Shown here: positions 33,103-45,600 of the stretch, in pieces
How the letters are laid out: each line of letters starts with the position of its first letter
How positions within the stretch are numbered: position 1 is the stretch's first letter
Program-made: the position numbers and the translations under genes
Notes under the pieces: model-generated
Database searches by the model: none
What the model saw: only the letters and a program-made list of their open reading frames with translations
Told to the model about the DNA's origin: nothing
Assembly (NCBI RefSeq): GCF_002775205.1
Contig: NC_036446.1
Location: 203,501 to 267,500 of the forward strand
Source of the DNA: Xiphophorus maculatus
Lineage: Eukaryota; Chordata; Actinopteri; Cyprinodontiformes; Poeciliidae
Reading direction: 5' to 3'
DNA length: 64,000 bases

Positions 33103-34602
33103 GATGCAGCCCTGGAAGGACGGCCAAGAGAGAGGACGGATATGAGAGAGGATGGATATGAGGACGGCCAAGAGAGAGGACGGATATGAGAGAGGATGGA
33201 TATGAGAGAGGGCGGATATGAGGACGGCCAAGAGAGAGGACGGATATGAGAGAGGATGGATATGAGGACGGCCAAGAGAGAGGACGGATATGAGAGAGGA
33301 CGGATATGAGGACGGCCATGAGAGAGGACGGATATGAGAGAGGACGGATATGAGGACGGCCATGAGAGAGGACGGATATGAGAGAGGACGGATATGAGGA
33401 CGGCCAAGAGAGAGGACGGATATGAGGACGGCCATGAGAGAGGACGGATATGAGGACGGCCAAGAGAGAGGACGGATATGAGAGAGGACGGATATGAGAG
33501 AGGACGGATATGAGGACGGCCATGAGAGAGGACGGATATGAGAGAGGGCGGATATGAGAGAGGGCGGATATGAGAGAGGACGGATATGAGAGAGGGCGGA
33601 TATGAGGACGGCCATGAGAGAGGACGGATATGAGGACGGCCAAGAGAGAGGACAGATATGAGGACGGCCAAGAGAGAGGACGGATATGAGAGAGGATGGA
33701 TATGAGGACGGCCAAGAGAGAGGACGGATATGAGGACGGCCATGAGAGAGGACGGATATGAGAGAGGACGGATATGAGGACGGCCAAGAGAGAGGACGGA
33801 TATGAGGACGGCCATGAGAGAGGACGGATATGAGAGAGGGCGGATATGAGGACGGCCATGAGAGAGGACGGATATGAGGACGGCCAAGAGAGAGGACGGA
33901 TATGAGGACGGCCAAGAGAGAGGACAGATATGAGGAGGGCCAAGAGAGAGGACAGATATGAGGAGGGCCAAGAGAGAGGACGGATATGAGAGAGGATGGA
34001 TATGAGGACGGCCAAGAGAGAGGACGGATATGAGAGAGGATGGATATGAGAGATGGCGGATATGAGGACGGCCAAGAGAGAGGACGGCCATGAGAGAGGA
34101 TGGATATGAGGACGCCCATGAGAGAGGACGGCCATGAGAGAGGACGGATATGAGAGAGGGCGGATATGAGGACGGCCAAGAGAGAGGACGGCCATGAGAG
34201 AGGACGGATATGAAGATGGCCAAGAGAGAGGACGGATATGTGGACGGCCAAGAGAGAGGACGGCCAAGAGAGAGGACAGATATGAGGAGGGCCAAGAGAG
34301 AGGACGGCCATGAGAGAGGACGGATATGAGGACGGCCAAGAGAGAGGACGGATATGTGGACGGCCAAGAGAGAGGACGGCCAAGAGAGAGGACAGATATG
34401 AGGAGGGCCAAGAGAGAGGACGGCCATGAGAGAGGACGGATATGAGGACGGCCAAGAGAGAGGACGGATATGTGGACGGCCAAGAGAGAGGACGGCCAAG
34501 AGAGAGGACGGATATGAAGACGGCCATGAGAGAGGACGGATATGAAGACGGCCATGAGAGAGGGGGGATATGAGGACGGCCATGAGAGAGGACGGATATG
34601 AG
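33103..34602. repeat. 1.5-kb minisatellite of 12- and 16-bp modules
   Basis: Modules are ggacggatatga, ggacggccaaga and ggacggccatga, each with or without a following gaga. They alternate irregularly for about 1500 bases. Because the modules contain no stop word on the minus strand, all three minus frames stay open (475-549 codons) and all read variants of the same HIRPLSWPSSYPSSL text. They are therefore not genes. The array lies between the 5-prime side of tppp3 and the 3-prime side of zdhhc1. Confidence 0.95.
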
Positions 34603-34865
34603 AGGTCACTTTTAAGACTCCGTCTCACCAGCCTGCAAGGATAAGCAGGTTCAGATAGTGGATGGATGGATGTCTGTCTGTCTCTGTCCATCTGTCTTTG
34701 CTGATCCAGTTTTCCCTGCTCTCTGTCTGTCAGGTGTCTCTTTGTGTTCCATGATTTTAAACTGAAATAAAGCGACTAGAGATTATTTTGGTCTGGAGTT
34801 ATTATGGAAACCTGTCCTCCTGTTGGCTGTTACGCCTCATTCACTCTCTAAAAACCGCGGTCTGG

Positions 34866-34867
<2 letters not shown>

Positions 34868-34924
<57 letters not shown>
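34868..34924. repeat. (TG)n microsatellite
   Basis: About 27 uninterrupted TG units after ggtctggc. A second short TG patch follows at 34977-34988. Confidence 0.95.
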
Positions 34925-34925
<1 letters not shown>

Positions 34926-36060
34926 CCGGTCCCTGGTGTTGCTCTGTGAACTTCCCACGCTGCTTGGTGTGTGTCTTTGTGTGTGTGTCACATACTTCTC
35001 GCTGCCCCTCCTTCGTGATTGACGTTGTTTTGATGTTGTTGGAGGCTGGTTGCCAGAGCAACCACTCCTCATCCGGGGAGGATGATGACATGCAGCAACA
35101 CACACCGATGATATCAGCTTGTCAAAATAAAAGCCTGAGGTGTTGCTGGTGACTGATGGATCATATTGGTTGGTTTTAATGTGTGTGTGTGTGAACCATG
35201 TATTAGATGCATCGTGGGGACCCACTGCACCTGCTGGGGCCTAAAGCGTGGGCCCCATGAGGGGAAACGCTGGTTTGGGTTTTGGGTTCCGGGTGAAGTG
35301 AGTTTGGGTCAAAGGTTAAAAATGAATGGAAAGACAGAAAGACAGGAACCAGCAGCAGGACGTGATGTGGTCCAGTTCTGGTGGAGCCGGGTGCCCTGTG
35401 GTTCTGAGCAGAGTCAGAACCGGAGGTCTGGTTTTAATAAACGTCAGAACTGCTGGGTGTCGGGATGAAAAGTTCAGCTCAGCTTTTAGATCCAGAAGTG
35501 AAGCTGAAATGGGTCGGTTCTGGTTCAGACGGAATGAGAACCCAACATTCTCTGAGCATTTGACACAAATTCTTCCTGAGGTTTTCAGTCATTGTGTTGT
35601 TGACCTTTGACCCCAGATGGCTCGGTTGGTGTGTAGCTGAAACCCGGAGCGTTCTGACAGAACTTCCTGTGTTGTCCACTGAGGGGCGCCGCAGGGCTCT
35701 GGACTAGGACCCCTGCTGTTATGCAGGAAGTTCTTTGTTCCTCGGTTTGTTGGAAACCCCGGTGACCTCCGCAGCCTGAGCGAGGCTGCAGGTCAGAGGT
35801 CAAAGGCCTTTCCATGTCGCTTGCTGTTTGGCTCACTTCCTCTCTTTCTGAACGTTTTGCCTTTGTTAACATTTAGCGTGTTCATGGAAATGTGTTCTGT
35901 AAAGAAAGTGATTCGTATGGAAATCAATCCAACCTTTTCTGCTACATTTTTCCTTTCACCAAACTTTCCATTAGTACTGTTGCATGCACCAATCGAGCTG
36001 GTTCAGTAAAAATGATTTATGTTTTTTGGTTGTGATGAAGAGGAATATGCGACTGTGGAT
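34925..36060. other. Intergenic stretch downstream of zdhhc1
   Basis: At about 35177-35285 a short TG run is followed by cgtggggaccc and ggccccatgaggggaaa text, the same repeat type as at 1-130 and 62010-62120. The rest holds no supported gene; open frames here are short and without domains. Confidence 0.4.
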
Positions 36061-36065
36061 CATAG

Positions 36066-36071
36066 TTTATT
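36066..36071 (-). terminator. zdhhc1: Candidate polyadenylation signal of zdhhc1
   Basis: AATAAA on the minus strand about 550 bases after the stop codon. I noticed no earlier one in this orientation. Confidence 0.4.
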
Positions 36072-36618
36072 GCAAACAGTGACATCACACAGGTGACTCC
36101 GCCCCCTTGCTAATCAGATTTAAAGGAGCAGTTCACACCGACAGATTCAGACTTCAGGTCAGAAGCAGGAGGATGAAGAGAAGAGGCACAGCAGAGTAGA
36201 AACGACCTCTGACCTGGAAACCTCAGTATTCTGCTTTCTTTGAGCTGCAGTTCACAGTTTAGCCACTGGGTGTCGCCACACAGATGGCAGTGAAACACTG
36301 AAGTGATCGGATTGATTCACCAAATATATTGGTCGAGTCTGAGTTACCATAGAAACCAGGAGAGAAGGTTGCTAAGGAAACAGCAACAATAACAATTGAT
36401 CATGTGAAGCACCTTGATCTGCTTTGACTAAACCCGATGAACAGCGTCCGATCCGATGGGGATGAAACTCACAGAAAATCACCTTAGCTTTCAAATTAAA
36501 AGTCATGTCCACCAATAAATACACACAACCTTTCACAATAAAAGTCCCTTTCCAACAGCGGCTGCTGTTTCAGGTCAGAACTCGGTCCAGGAGGCTGGAC
36601 CACAACCAATGAACCCAG

Positions 36619-39600
36619 TCAGGACTCCAGAACCGGTCTGGATCCGATCTGCGTCCAGCCGAGGACTTCGGCCGTCTCTCTGCTGGTGCGGCTGACGAAC
36701 ACGGACGGTGGCTGCGTTGACGCCATCTCAAACCTCAGCTGGGCCGTGGTTCTGTTCCCTCGAGAGGACGGGTTCTTTTTCCTGGTCTTGTGGAGCGCCG
36801 GAGCGGGCCGGTCCGTCAGGGGGCCGTGGGCCCCTCGGGCCAGACGGCGGTCCGCCCGGCGAGACGTCCCGGTGGCATCTCCGGAGGATGAGGAGCCCAG
36901 CTTGGCCAGCGCCACGGGGATTTCCTCCAGGGACTCGGCAGAGTCCGAATGGTACTCGGCCGGGGGGGCGGCAGCCTGGATGGGGCCCGGGGCCGGGGCG
37001 TGTCCTGGGGGGGCCCTCAGAGGGAATGCTGGGAAAGGAAGCCGCTGACCCTGGGAGGACTCTGCTGGAAAATAAAAGCACAATGGGATCAGAGGTCAGA
37101 GGTTAGGAACTTTAGATGAGCTCATCAGTAAATATCAGGGTCATGTTCAGCCATGAAACTTAAATTCAACAGTTTCCCATGTTTTGTTCTTCAAAACTTT
37201 TCTGAACTTAGTAATACTGGGGTTCCCAACCAGCGCGAGCGATTGGACCGCCAATGCAAGGCAGTCCGCTGGCTCCAGCAGAGCGTTACTACGGCACGTT
37301 GGAACCTTGTTGGAACCCTGTTGGAACCTTGTTGGAACCCTGTTGGAACCCTGTTGGAACCTTGTTGGAACCCTGTTGGAACCTTGTTGGAACCTTGTTG
37401 GAACCCTGTTGGAACCTTGTTGGAACCTTGATGGAACCCTGTTGGAACCTTGTTGGAACCCTGTTGGAACCTTGTTGGAACCCTGTTGGAACCTTGTTGG
37501 AACCCTGTTGGAACCTTGTTGGAACCCTGTTGGAACCCTGTTGGAACCTTGTTGGAACCCTGTTGGAACCCTGTTGGAACCCTGTTGGAACCTTGTTGGA
37601 ACCTTGATGGAACCCTGTTGGAACCTTGTTGGAACCTTGATGGAACCCTGTTGGAACCCTGTTGGAACCCTGTTGGAACCTTGTTGGAACCTTGATGGAA
37701 CCCTGTTGGAACCCTGTTGGAACCTTGTTGGAACCTTGATGGAACCCTGTTGGAACCCTGTTGGAACCCTGTTGGAACCTTGTTGGAACCTTGATGGAAC
37801 CCTGTTGGAACCCTGTTGGAACCCTGTTGGAACCCTGTTGGAACCCTGTTGGAACCTTGTTGGAACCTTGATGGAACCCTGTTGGAACCTTGTTGGAACC
37901 TTGATGGAACCCTGTTGGAACCTTGTTGGAACCCTGTTGGAACCTTGTTGGAACCCTGTTGGAACCTTGTTGGAACCCTGTTGGAACCTTGTTGGAACCC
38001 TGTTGGAACCCTGTTGGAACCCTGTTGGAACCTTGATGTCTTTTCATTCTTCTTCTTTTGTTTCTCAGCTGAAACGCTGCCTGCATCCTGCCCTCCTGAA
38101 ACTTATTAGAACTTTTATTCTCATCCAGCTTCAGGACCACACTGCTACTCGGTTACACATATTCAGGCAGATTCACCTGTAGGTGGCGCTATGATAGAAA
38201 TACGGGTTTCAACTTACAATTCTAAAACTCAATGTTCCATTAACAAAATGTATGTGTTCAAAGTTTCTTAGTAAGAGACAGATGAGCTACTGTGCAAAAG
38301 TTTTTGGCCTGGAATTCTTTTTCAGCAGAGAGCCATGAAGATTGCACTCATCAAAACCAATCGCCCTCTAGGACCAACTGTGAACCAAATGAAACCTAGC
38401 ACTATATACCCTATAGAAGAAACAAAAAATGTCATCGCAGAGGATTTTTGAATTTTTCCCCAATTAGAACATAATAATTAAACATCCCTATGCACAAAGC
38501 TGCAAAATTAAATTGCCCATAATTTTGAAACCGTAAAGAGGATTCAAAGATTCTTTATTGTCATACCAGCTTTGCTTGTTTGTGGTACAATGTTTGACCG
38601 AGGTCCCAGACACATAAATAAATAATAAAGTGATTTATGCTATAAATGTAAATTATTTGAAGGCCTGGTGCTCTTGCTCTGGATGCTCCTCAGCCTCCTG
38701 CCTGAGGGGAGCAGCTGTGTGCAAGATGGGTGGAGTCCTTCATGATGAGGAGCGTTCTCCTCCCGTATCATACTGTAGAGGTCCATGGTGCAGGAAAGGC
38801 AGCTCCCCACAGTCCTCTGTGCAGCCTTGACCAGCCTCTGCAGAGCCGTCCTCTCAGCAGCAGTGCAGCTGCTGCGCCACACGGTGATGCAGACAGAGAA
38901 AGCTCTCCACCACACAGCGATAGAAGCTCCTCAGGACTGAGTTCCCAAGTCCAGCTCTCTGCAGCTTCCTGAGGAAGTAGAGATGCTGGTGGACCTTCCT
39001 GACCAGACAGGAGGTGTTGGTACTCCAGGTGAGGTCACTGGATATGTGAACACCCAGGTACCTGCAGCTGGAGACCACAGCTGCTCCTCCGATGTACAGG
39101 GGCTGAAGGGGATCCTTGTCTCTTCTGAAATCCACCACCATCTCTTTGCTCTTCTTCACGTTGATGCAGAGGTTATTTTCTCTGCACCAGGTGTTTCACC
39201 TCCTCTCTGTATTTGGACTCATCACTATTCATGATGCGTCCCATTACTGCTGTGTCTTCGGCAAACTTCACTATATGACAGCTGGGGTGTCTTGCCAAGC
39301 AGTCATACGTCAGCAGAGTGAAGAGGAGGAGGCTCAACACGCAGACCTGTGGCGAGCCAGACCTGAGGGTGATGGCGAAGGAGACGGCGTTGTGGATAAT
39401 GACAGTCTGAGGTGTGTTGGATGTAAGAATCCCTGCTCTCCAGGTGGGTGAGGGCTGTGTGGCATCAGCAGTGAATCGGTTCTTCCTATAGCCGTACTGA
39501 CGGGGGTCCACAGGGACGTTAATGGAGTCCTTGATGTGGTTCATGACTAGCTTCTCAGAGCTCTTCATGACTACCGATGTTAAGGCTATAGGCCGATAGT

Positions 39601-42600
39601 CATTCAGGCTCGTTACTGTGGAGCACTTGGGGACAGGGACAATAGAGGCGGTCTTTAAGCAGGTGGGCACAGATGACAGTGAGGCGTTGAAGATGTCCGC
39701 CAACACCTCAGACAGCTGATGTGCTCAGTCCCTCAGTACTCGCCCTGGGATGTTGTCGGGGCCTGCAGCCTTACAAGGGCTGATTTCCTGGAGGGACCAT
39801 ATTTTCTGTGGTCACACAGAGAGACGTGTCACCAGATGATGGTATTAGTTTGGTGCTGAGTGAGATATTATGATCCTCGAAGCGGGGGTAGAACTTAAGT
39901 GCATCTGGCAGTGAGGGGTCCACTGGGCATCTTGTATCCCTGATGTTGTGGTTAGTGATGCACTTAATTTCCAGGATTAAAGGACTAATGTCTCAGCCAG
40001 ATCTAGAGAAACTCATCCATGCCTTCATCTTCAGTCGTATTGATTATTGCAACAGCGTCTTCACAGGTCTGTCCAACAAATCAATCAAACAGCTGCAGCT
40101 GATCCAGATGCTGCTGCTGGTGTTCTGACTAAAACCAGGAAGATAGAGCACATAACACCAGTTTTAAAGTCCCTCCACTGGCTCCCTGTAGCTCAGAGAA
40201 TAGACTTTAAAATACTGTTGTTAGTTTATAAATCACTGAACGGCTTAGCACCACAATACATTAAAGATATGCTTTTATTGTATCAACCTTCCAGACCTCT
40301 CAGGTTCTGGTTCTGGTCTGCTCTGCATCCCCAGAACCAGAACCAAACGAGGAGAAGCAGCTTTCAGCATCTATGCACCACGAATTTGGAATAAACTTCC
40401 AGAAAACTGTAAAACAGCTGAAACACTGACTTCTTTTAAATCTCAACTGAAAACCCACCTGTTTAGAATTGTATTTGAAATGTAATCAATTACAAATTTA
40501 TTGATGTAACTTGACTTAATGATTGATTCTATGTTGCATTGTGATTCTGTGTTTGTTATGATGTAAAGCACTTTGAAATGCCTTGCTGCTGAAATGTGCT
40601 ATACAAATAAAATTTGATTGATTGATTGATTAATGCCCTTCCACATCCACTGGGGGTCGTTGGTGGTGAAGTGACCTTGAATTTTCTGGGCCTATGCGGC
40701 TTTGGCACTCACATGCCTGCAGCCAATTCTTTCCTAGCTTCTCGGATTGCTGATGCCTTCCTGTCCTGAACGCAGCGTCCCTAGCTTACAGCTGAGCTCT
40801 CACCTCAGCACTCAGCCAGGGTTTCTGGTTCGGGTAACAGGTTACTGTCTTGGTGGTGGTGACATCATCAGCACACTTGGAGATGGAACCAATGACAGAG
40901 GAGGTGTATTCCCCCGGGTCCACCTCTCCTTCATAAGTAGCTGCCTCTATGAAGACCTGCCAATCTGTGCACTCAAAACAGGGCCTGGGCCACACAGTGA
41001 CTGTCTTCTTCGTTGGTCTAACCAGTCTCATCAGCGGATGACATGCTGGCACCAGCAGGACGGAGATGTGATCAGATAGGCCAAGATGGGGGCGAGGAAG
41101 AGCTCTGAATATTAGTGTACACACAGTCCAGAGTGTTGTCTCCGCATGTAGGAAAGGTGACATGCTGGTAAAAACCGGGCAGAGTGTTTGTTTCACGGGA
41201 TTATAGTCCCCTGCAACTGCGCAAAAAGCCTCCGGGTGCTTCATCTGCATTGAGCTAATGCTGTCATTCATACAGGTTCTTTGAGGCTTCGTTATCATTA
41301 GCACCCAGTGGAGTGGGTCGCTTCAGAGCAGCAGCTTTTTACTAGTCCACAGTTCGTACACCAACCTTCATTCACGTACACACAGAGTCCTCCTCCCCGT
41401 GTTTTTCCCGACCGTTGGTTGAGGTCCGCTCAGAATAAGTGAAGACAGTTGATCTGGAAGGCTGAGTCTGGCATGTTACTGTTAAGCCAGGTTTCCGTTA
41501 GGCAAAGAACAGCACAGTTCTTCATCTCTGCAGAAACCCTCAGCCTCAGATGTAACCAGTGAGTGAACATTGCCCAAGAAAGAGAGTCATAATTGATGGC
41601 TTCCTAGCTTCCTAGATGTTAAAGTAGGGCTAAATCTCAGGAGCTAGAAAGGCTAATGCACCTCTGTACGCCGCCATAGCAACAACAAAACAAATTCAAC
41701 AATTTCCTTCGTTCCACCAGTTACAAGCATTTCAACCATGTCCAGCTGGTTTGTCAACTTTCCTCCACTAGGTGGCACTGTAAAACCACTGATCGGACTT
41801 TTGCCAAACTCTCCACACAATCCTAACTAAATTGCACACACTAGTGGTACATATCAGCCTTCGTCGAGTAAGAATCTGTGCTGCTTTGTTTAAATAACAG
41901 CAAATCAAATTTTGACACTGAGTGCTCTTAATGCTTAATGTTGTTTTATGCATGTATAATTCAACAGAACAGCGTTGACAAAATTCAGCATAAATGACAA
42001 GCAAGTTTGGTCATTATATAATGACTATTAGGGTTAGGGTTAGGGTTATAACTAGAAAATTCCTGAAGAAATTTAACCGGGGCCTGCCAAAGTGTGCCCG
42101 TCGGTTTGGACCCAGCGTTCTGATGCTAGAAATTAGCATCAATGCTAGAGAAAGCTGCAATAGTATGAGGAGATTGACAAGACTGTTGACTAACATTCAC
42201 TTGCACCATTCAGTATGATAAAGTAAGTGTATCAGCTAAAATTAGCAAAAATGCTAATGTTAGCATGATTGCTGTCACTAGCATGTGGGATATCACTAGG
42301 ATGTTCTCTATAATGGACTTACTCCAAGAAGTAGAAAAAACATGGCTAATAAGTCAAATAAATAGCTAATAGCTTATTTAAGCTAAAATGCTAATGCTAA
42401 TGAACTGCCTTGCTGCGCAAGGCAGTTCCCTAACCTGAGAGAAAAAGATAATGCAGAATAATATTATTGCACCGCCTGCGGCGGTGCACTAACCTCAGGG
42501 GCATGATGAGGCTTTTATTTTGAAATTTTTGTTAAGCTTAATCTCAAAGGTCCAAACTAATCCCATGTCTAATAGTCATTGGGTTAAATCAGTTATTTAT

Positions 42601-45600
42601 TGCTCAAAAGAGCAATTACCTAATGTAAAACTTCTCAAGGCTTTTATTTTGAAATTTTTGTTAAGCTTCATTTCAAAGTGCCAAACTAATCCCGTGTGTA
42701 ACAATTGCTGGGTTAAATCAGTTATATAATGCTCAAAAGAGCAATTATCTGATGTAAAAATTGTCAAGGCTTTTATTTTGAAATTTTTGTTAAGCTTAAT
42801 TTTAAATTGCCACACTAATCCCATGTGTAACAGTGCTTTGGATAAAAAAGTCACATAAAGCCAAAAAGAGCAATTATCTGATGTAAAAATATTCAAGGCT
42901 TTTATTTTGAAATTTTCAGTATGCTTCATTTCAAAGAGCTAAACTAATCCCATGTGTAACAATGGTTGGGTAAAATCAGTTATAAAAAGCCCAAAACACA
43001 AGTAGTTCTAAAGGCCAGCTCAGTCCTCCTCTGTAGTAACTGACAGTTCCTCCATGTTTGTAGTTCTGACATTCAGCTCAGACCTCTTTTGTAGGCACTC
43101 AGTGTCCGCCATGTTGTAGTTCTAACCTTCAGTCATTGTAGTTCTAAAGAGCAGTTCAGAGAGGCAGACTAAATTCTATGTCTATTTTGAGTCTAACTGA
43201 CACTGTTTTGTGTCAGTTAGACTTTTGTTTTGAGTTAAATTTGGCTCGTTTTTTGTTAATTATGTCGCCACAGTTACTCGAAATGCCAACGAAAGTAATA
43301 GCTCCCCTCACGGGATTGAGCCTCACGTTTTGATATATATATTGTGAGGGGGCATGCAGCGGTACGAGCCGCATTAACGGTAGTAGGAAGCGGCAGTTAT
43401 TTTGAGGTGTAGAACAATAGGTGCCTGCCATGCAATGCATAGGGATTACATCCCTATGCATTGCATGGCAGGCACCTATTACATACCTGCTAGTAAAGCT
43501 TACTACGATATCTTCCATTATTGTTTGAAACGAAAGATAATTATTTTTCATTGAAACAACATGGAATATGGAAAGGTCTTTATATTATTCCAGATATTAA
43601 CACACTGATAAATGTTTTGTAATTTTTATGATCAGTACAGGACTCATTTGAGCAAAGACGTTATGTCTCTCCAATTAAAGCATTGCCTTCAGTCTCCTTA
43701 CCTCTGGTAGAGAGAGGAAGCTATTGGTGGATCTGGAAGAGCAACTGAAGTTCCCCAGCCACATTGCTCAGACACACGTCCTTGTGTCTGAGGTCATCAA
43801 GCAAACCGTGCTGCTGGAGCCGAGAGTCCAATGGGAAGTTTGAACAAGAGTCTAAGAAAAGGTTCTCCAAGAACGCATGGCTGATCAGTGACTGCAAGCA
43901 GGCAGGTTGGAGAGCAACATGCTTCACATATGAGGTTGGTTGCAGAACTTTTACGGCTCACTCTTTGGCCAGAGCCTTGAGTAATCTTGACATCGAGGGA
44001 GAATGCAAGAGGAGAGCCACCCATTGCGCCACTGAAGCAGCAGAAATGGCCTCAAGATGGGTGTGGCTTAAGAAAGGAGAACTGTGGAGTCAATGTAGCT
44101 AATTAGCCATCTGGACCCAAGCAGGGACTGAACATCCCTGGATGGGTCACCTGGAAGAGGGTGTGTGAAGATGAAAGACCCAAAACACGCCAGTAACATC
44201 ACCGATGACGTGTCCAGACGCATCAGTGGACGTACTTACACATGAACACGCTGAGACATCAGTGGCAGCCACAAAAGACTGGATGACAACCATGTCCAGT
44301 GTAGCGACTACTGGAGAGTCAGAGACAGAGTTGGCTGCCCAATAAAGCTACGATTGACTCAACGGAAAGTATTAGCACAGGGTGCACCGTCTCTGTGACT
44401 CTGATCTCCCTGGCCATGAACACCCTCATCAAGTCTGCGGAGCCACAGTGCAGACCCGAAGGTGGCCAAAGCTGGTATCCAGCTGAGGATGAACAGGAAG
44501 CGGAGGGCAGAGGAAGGACCGAGCCGGGCTAGGATCTTTTCCAACTCCTCAGATGGACACAGAGGGAAGGAGAGACGCCGCCAAGAGGAGGATATAGAGT
44601 GTGGAGGAGTTAAGATCATGCAAGACGGTCGGAGGCAACAGGGTGTGTGGGAGCCCCGTTTCTGCACGCTTTCTGTTCTTAATGGAAAAAGCCTTGGCTC
44701 TACAGGAACTCGACGGGTTAACTTTGCTCCAGAAATGAACTTCTGGCTGATTTTATGATCAAATTTCGATTTTAAATCAGCACCTCTACAAATAGTGAGC
44801 GATCAGATGTTCATTAAATGCATTAGAAGTCCCACTGATTTCTCTCTCAGAGAATCAACCAGCAGCTGGAAGCCTCATCTCTGCTCTTTATGTAAATGTT
44901 CATTTTTCTGTTTGGGCCTCTGAGCCAATCAGAGGTCTTCATCATCCAGACCCGAGCAGCAGACGGCCGCTCTCCACGCTGGAGCTAACTCGCAGTACAC
45001 AGCTAGCTCCAGAGCCTGCGGGTCGGCCGGTAGCAGAGAGACAGGCGAGCTCATACCTGGGGGCGGAGCTACAGGTGAGCAGTGCTCTCTGGTCACCTCC
45101 GCTGGAACCTGACGCCCCTTCTTCTTCTTCTTCTTCTGTGGTATAAAAGAGATAAACACAGAAAAGTGACTGAACAGAACCAGAATCATAAAGAGCGGGC
45201 CAAACGGAGCAGGACGAAAATGCTTTGAAAACAACATGGTTGAGATGAAACAACTGTTTGGGTTGTCATGATGGTGTGTGTGTGCTGACCTGTGTGTGTC
45301 GGTGTGTGTGTGCCTTCAGCTCCGTGGAGGCGATGGGCGGAGCCTCCTCGTCATGGACCGGATTGGACGCGCTCCTCCCTCTGCCATTGGCCAGGAAACT
45401 GAAACAGAGAGGGCAGCTGACGTGACGGTGCAGTTCCTGCTGTGACCACCAGAGAGCAGATTTGATCTGTTTTTTCCACATTTCTTGATAAATTTCAGAG
45501 GATTTTAAGGTTGAAGGTTGTAGGTGAGACTCAAAGACTGTACTCCAATCAGAGTAGCATAACTTCAACATGTTAGTATTAAAACATTAAGCTTTAACTG

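Noticed and set aside
33042-34691. Three overlapping minus-strand frames of 475-549 codons, the longest in the window
   Set aside because: They are produced by the 12/16-bp minisatellite; all three frames read the same repeated text and show no start context or splice sites.
36686-37106. Plus-strand frames of 120-132 codons opposite zdhhc1 exon 10
   Set aside because: GC-rich shadow of the last zdhhc1 exon, which has the conserved [11 protein letters not shown] motif on the minus strand.
37184-38182. 332-codon plus frame and 283-codon minus frame
   Set aside because: Made by the 11-bp gttggaaccct array inside a zdhhc1 intron; frames on both strands are open for the same reason.
43416-43480. 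Possible microRNA precursor
   Set aside because: The stem is perfect with a 3-base loop, unlike microRNA precursors, which have bulges and larger loops; no conservation can be shown.
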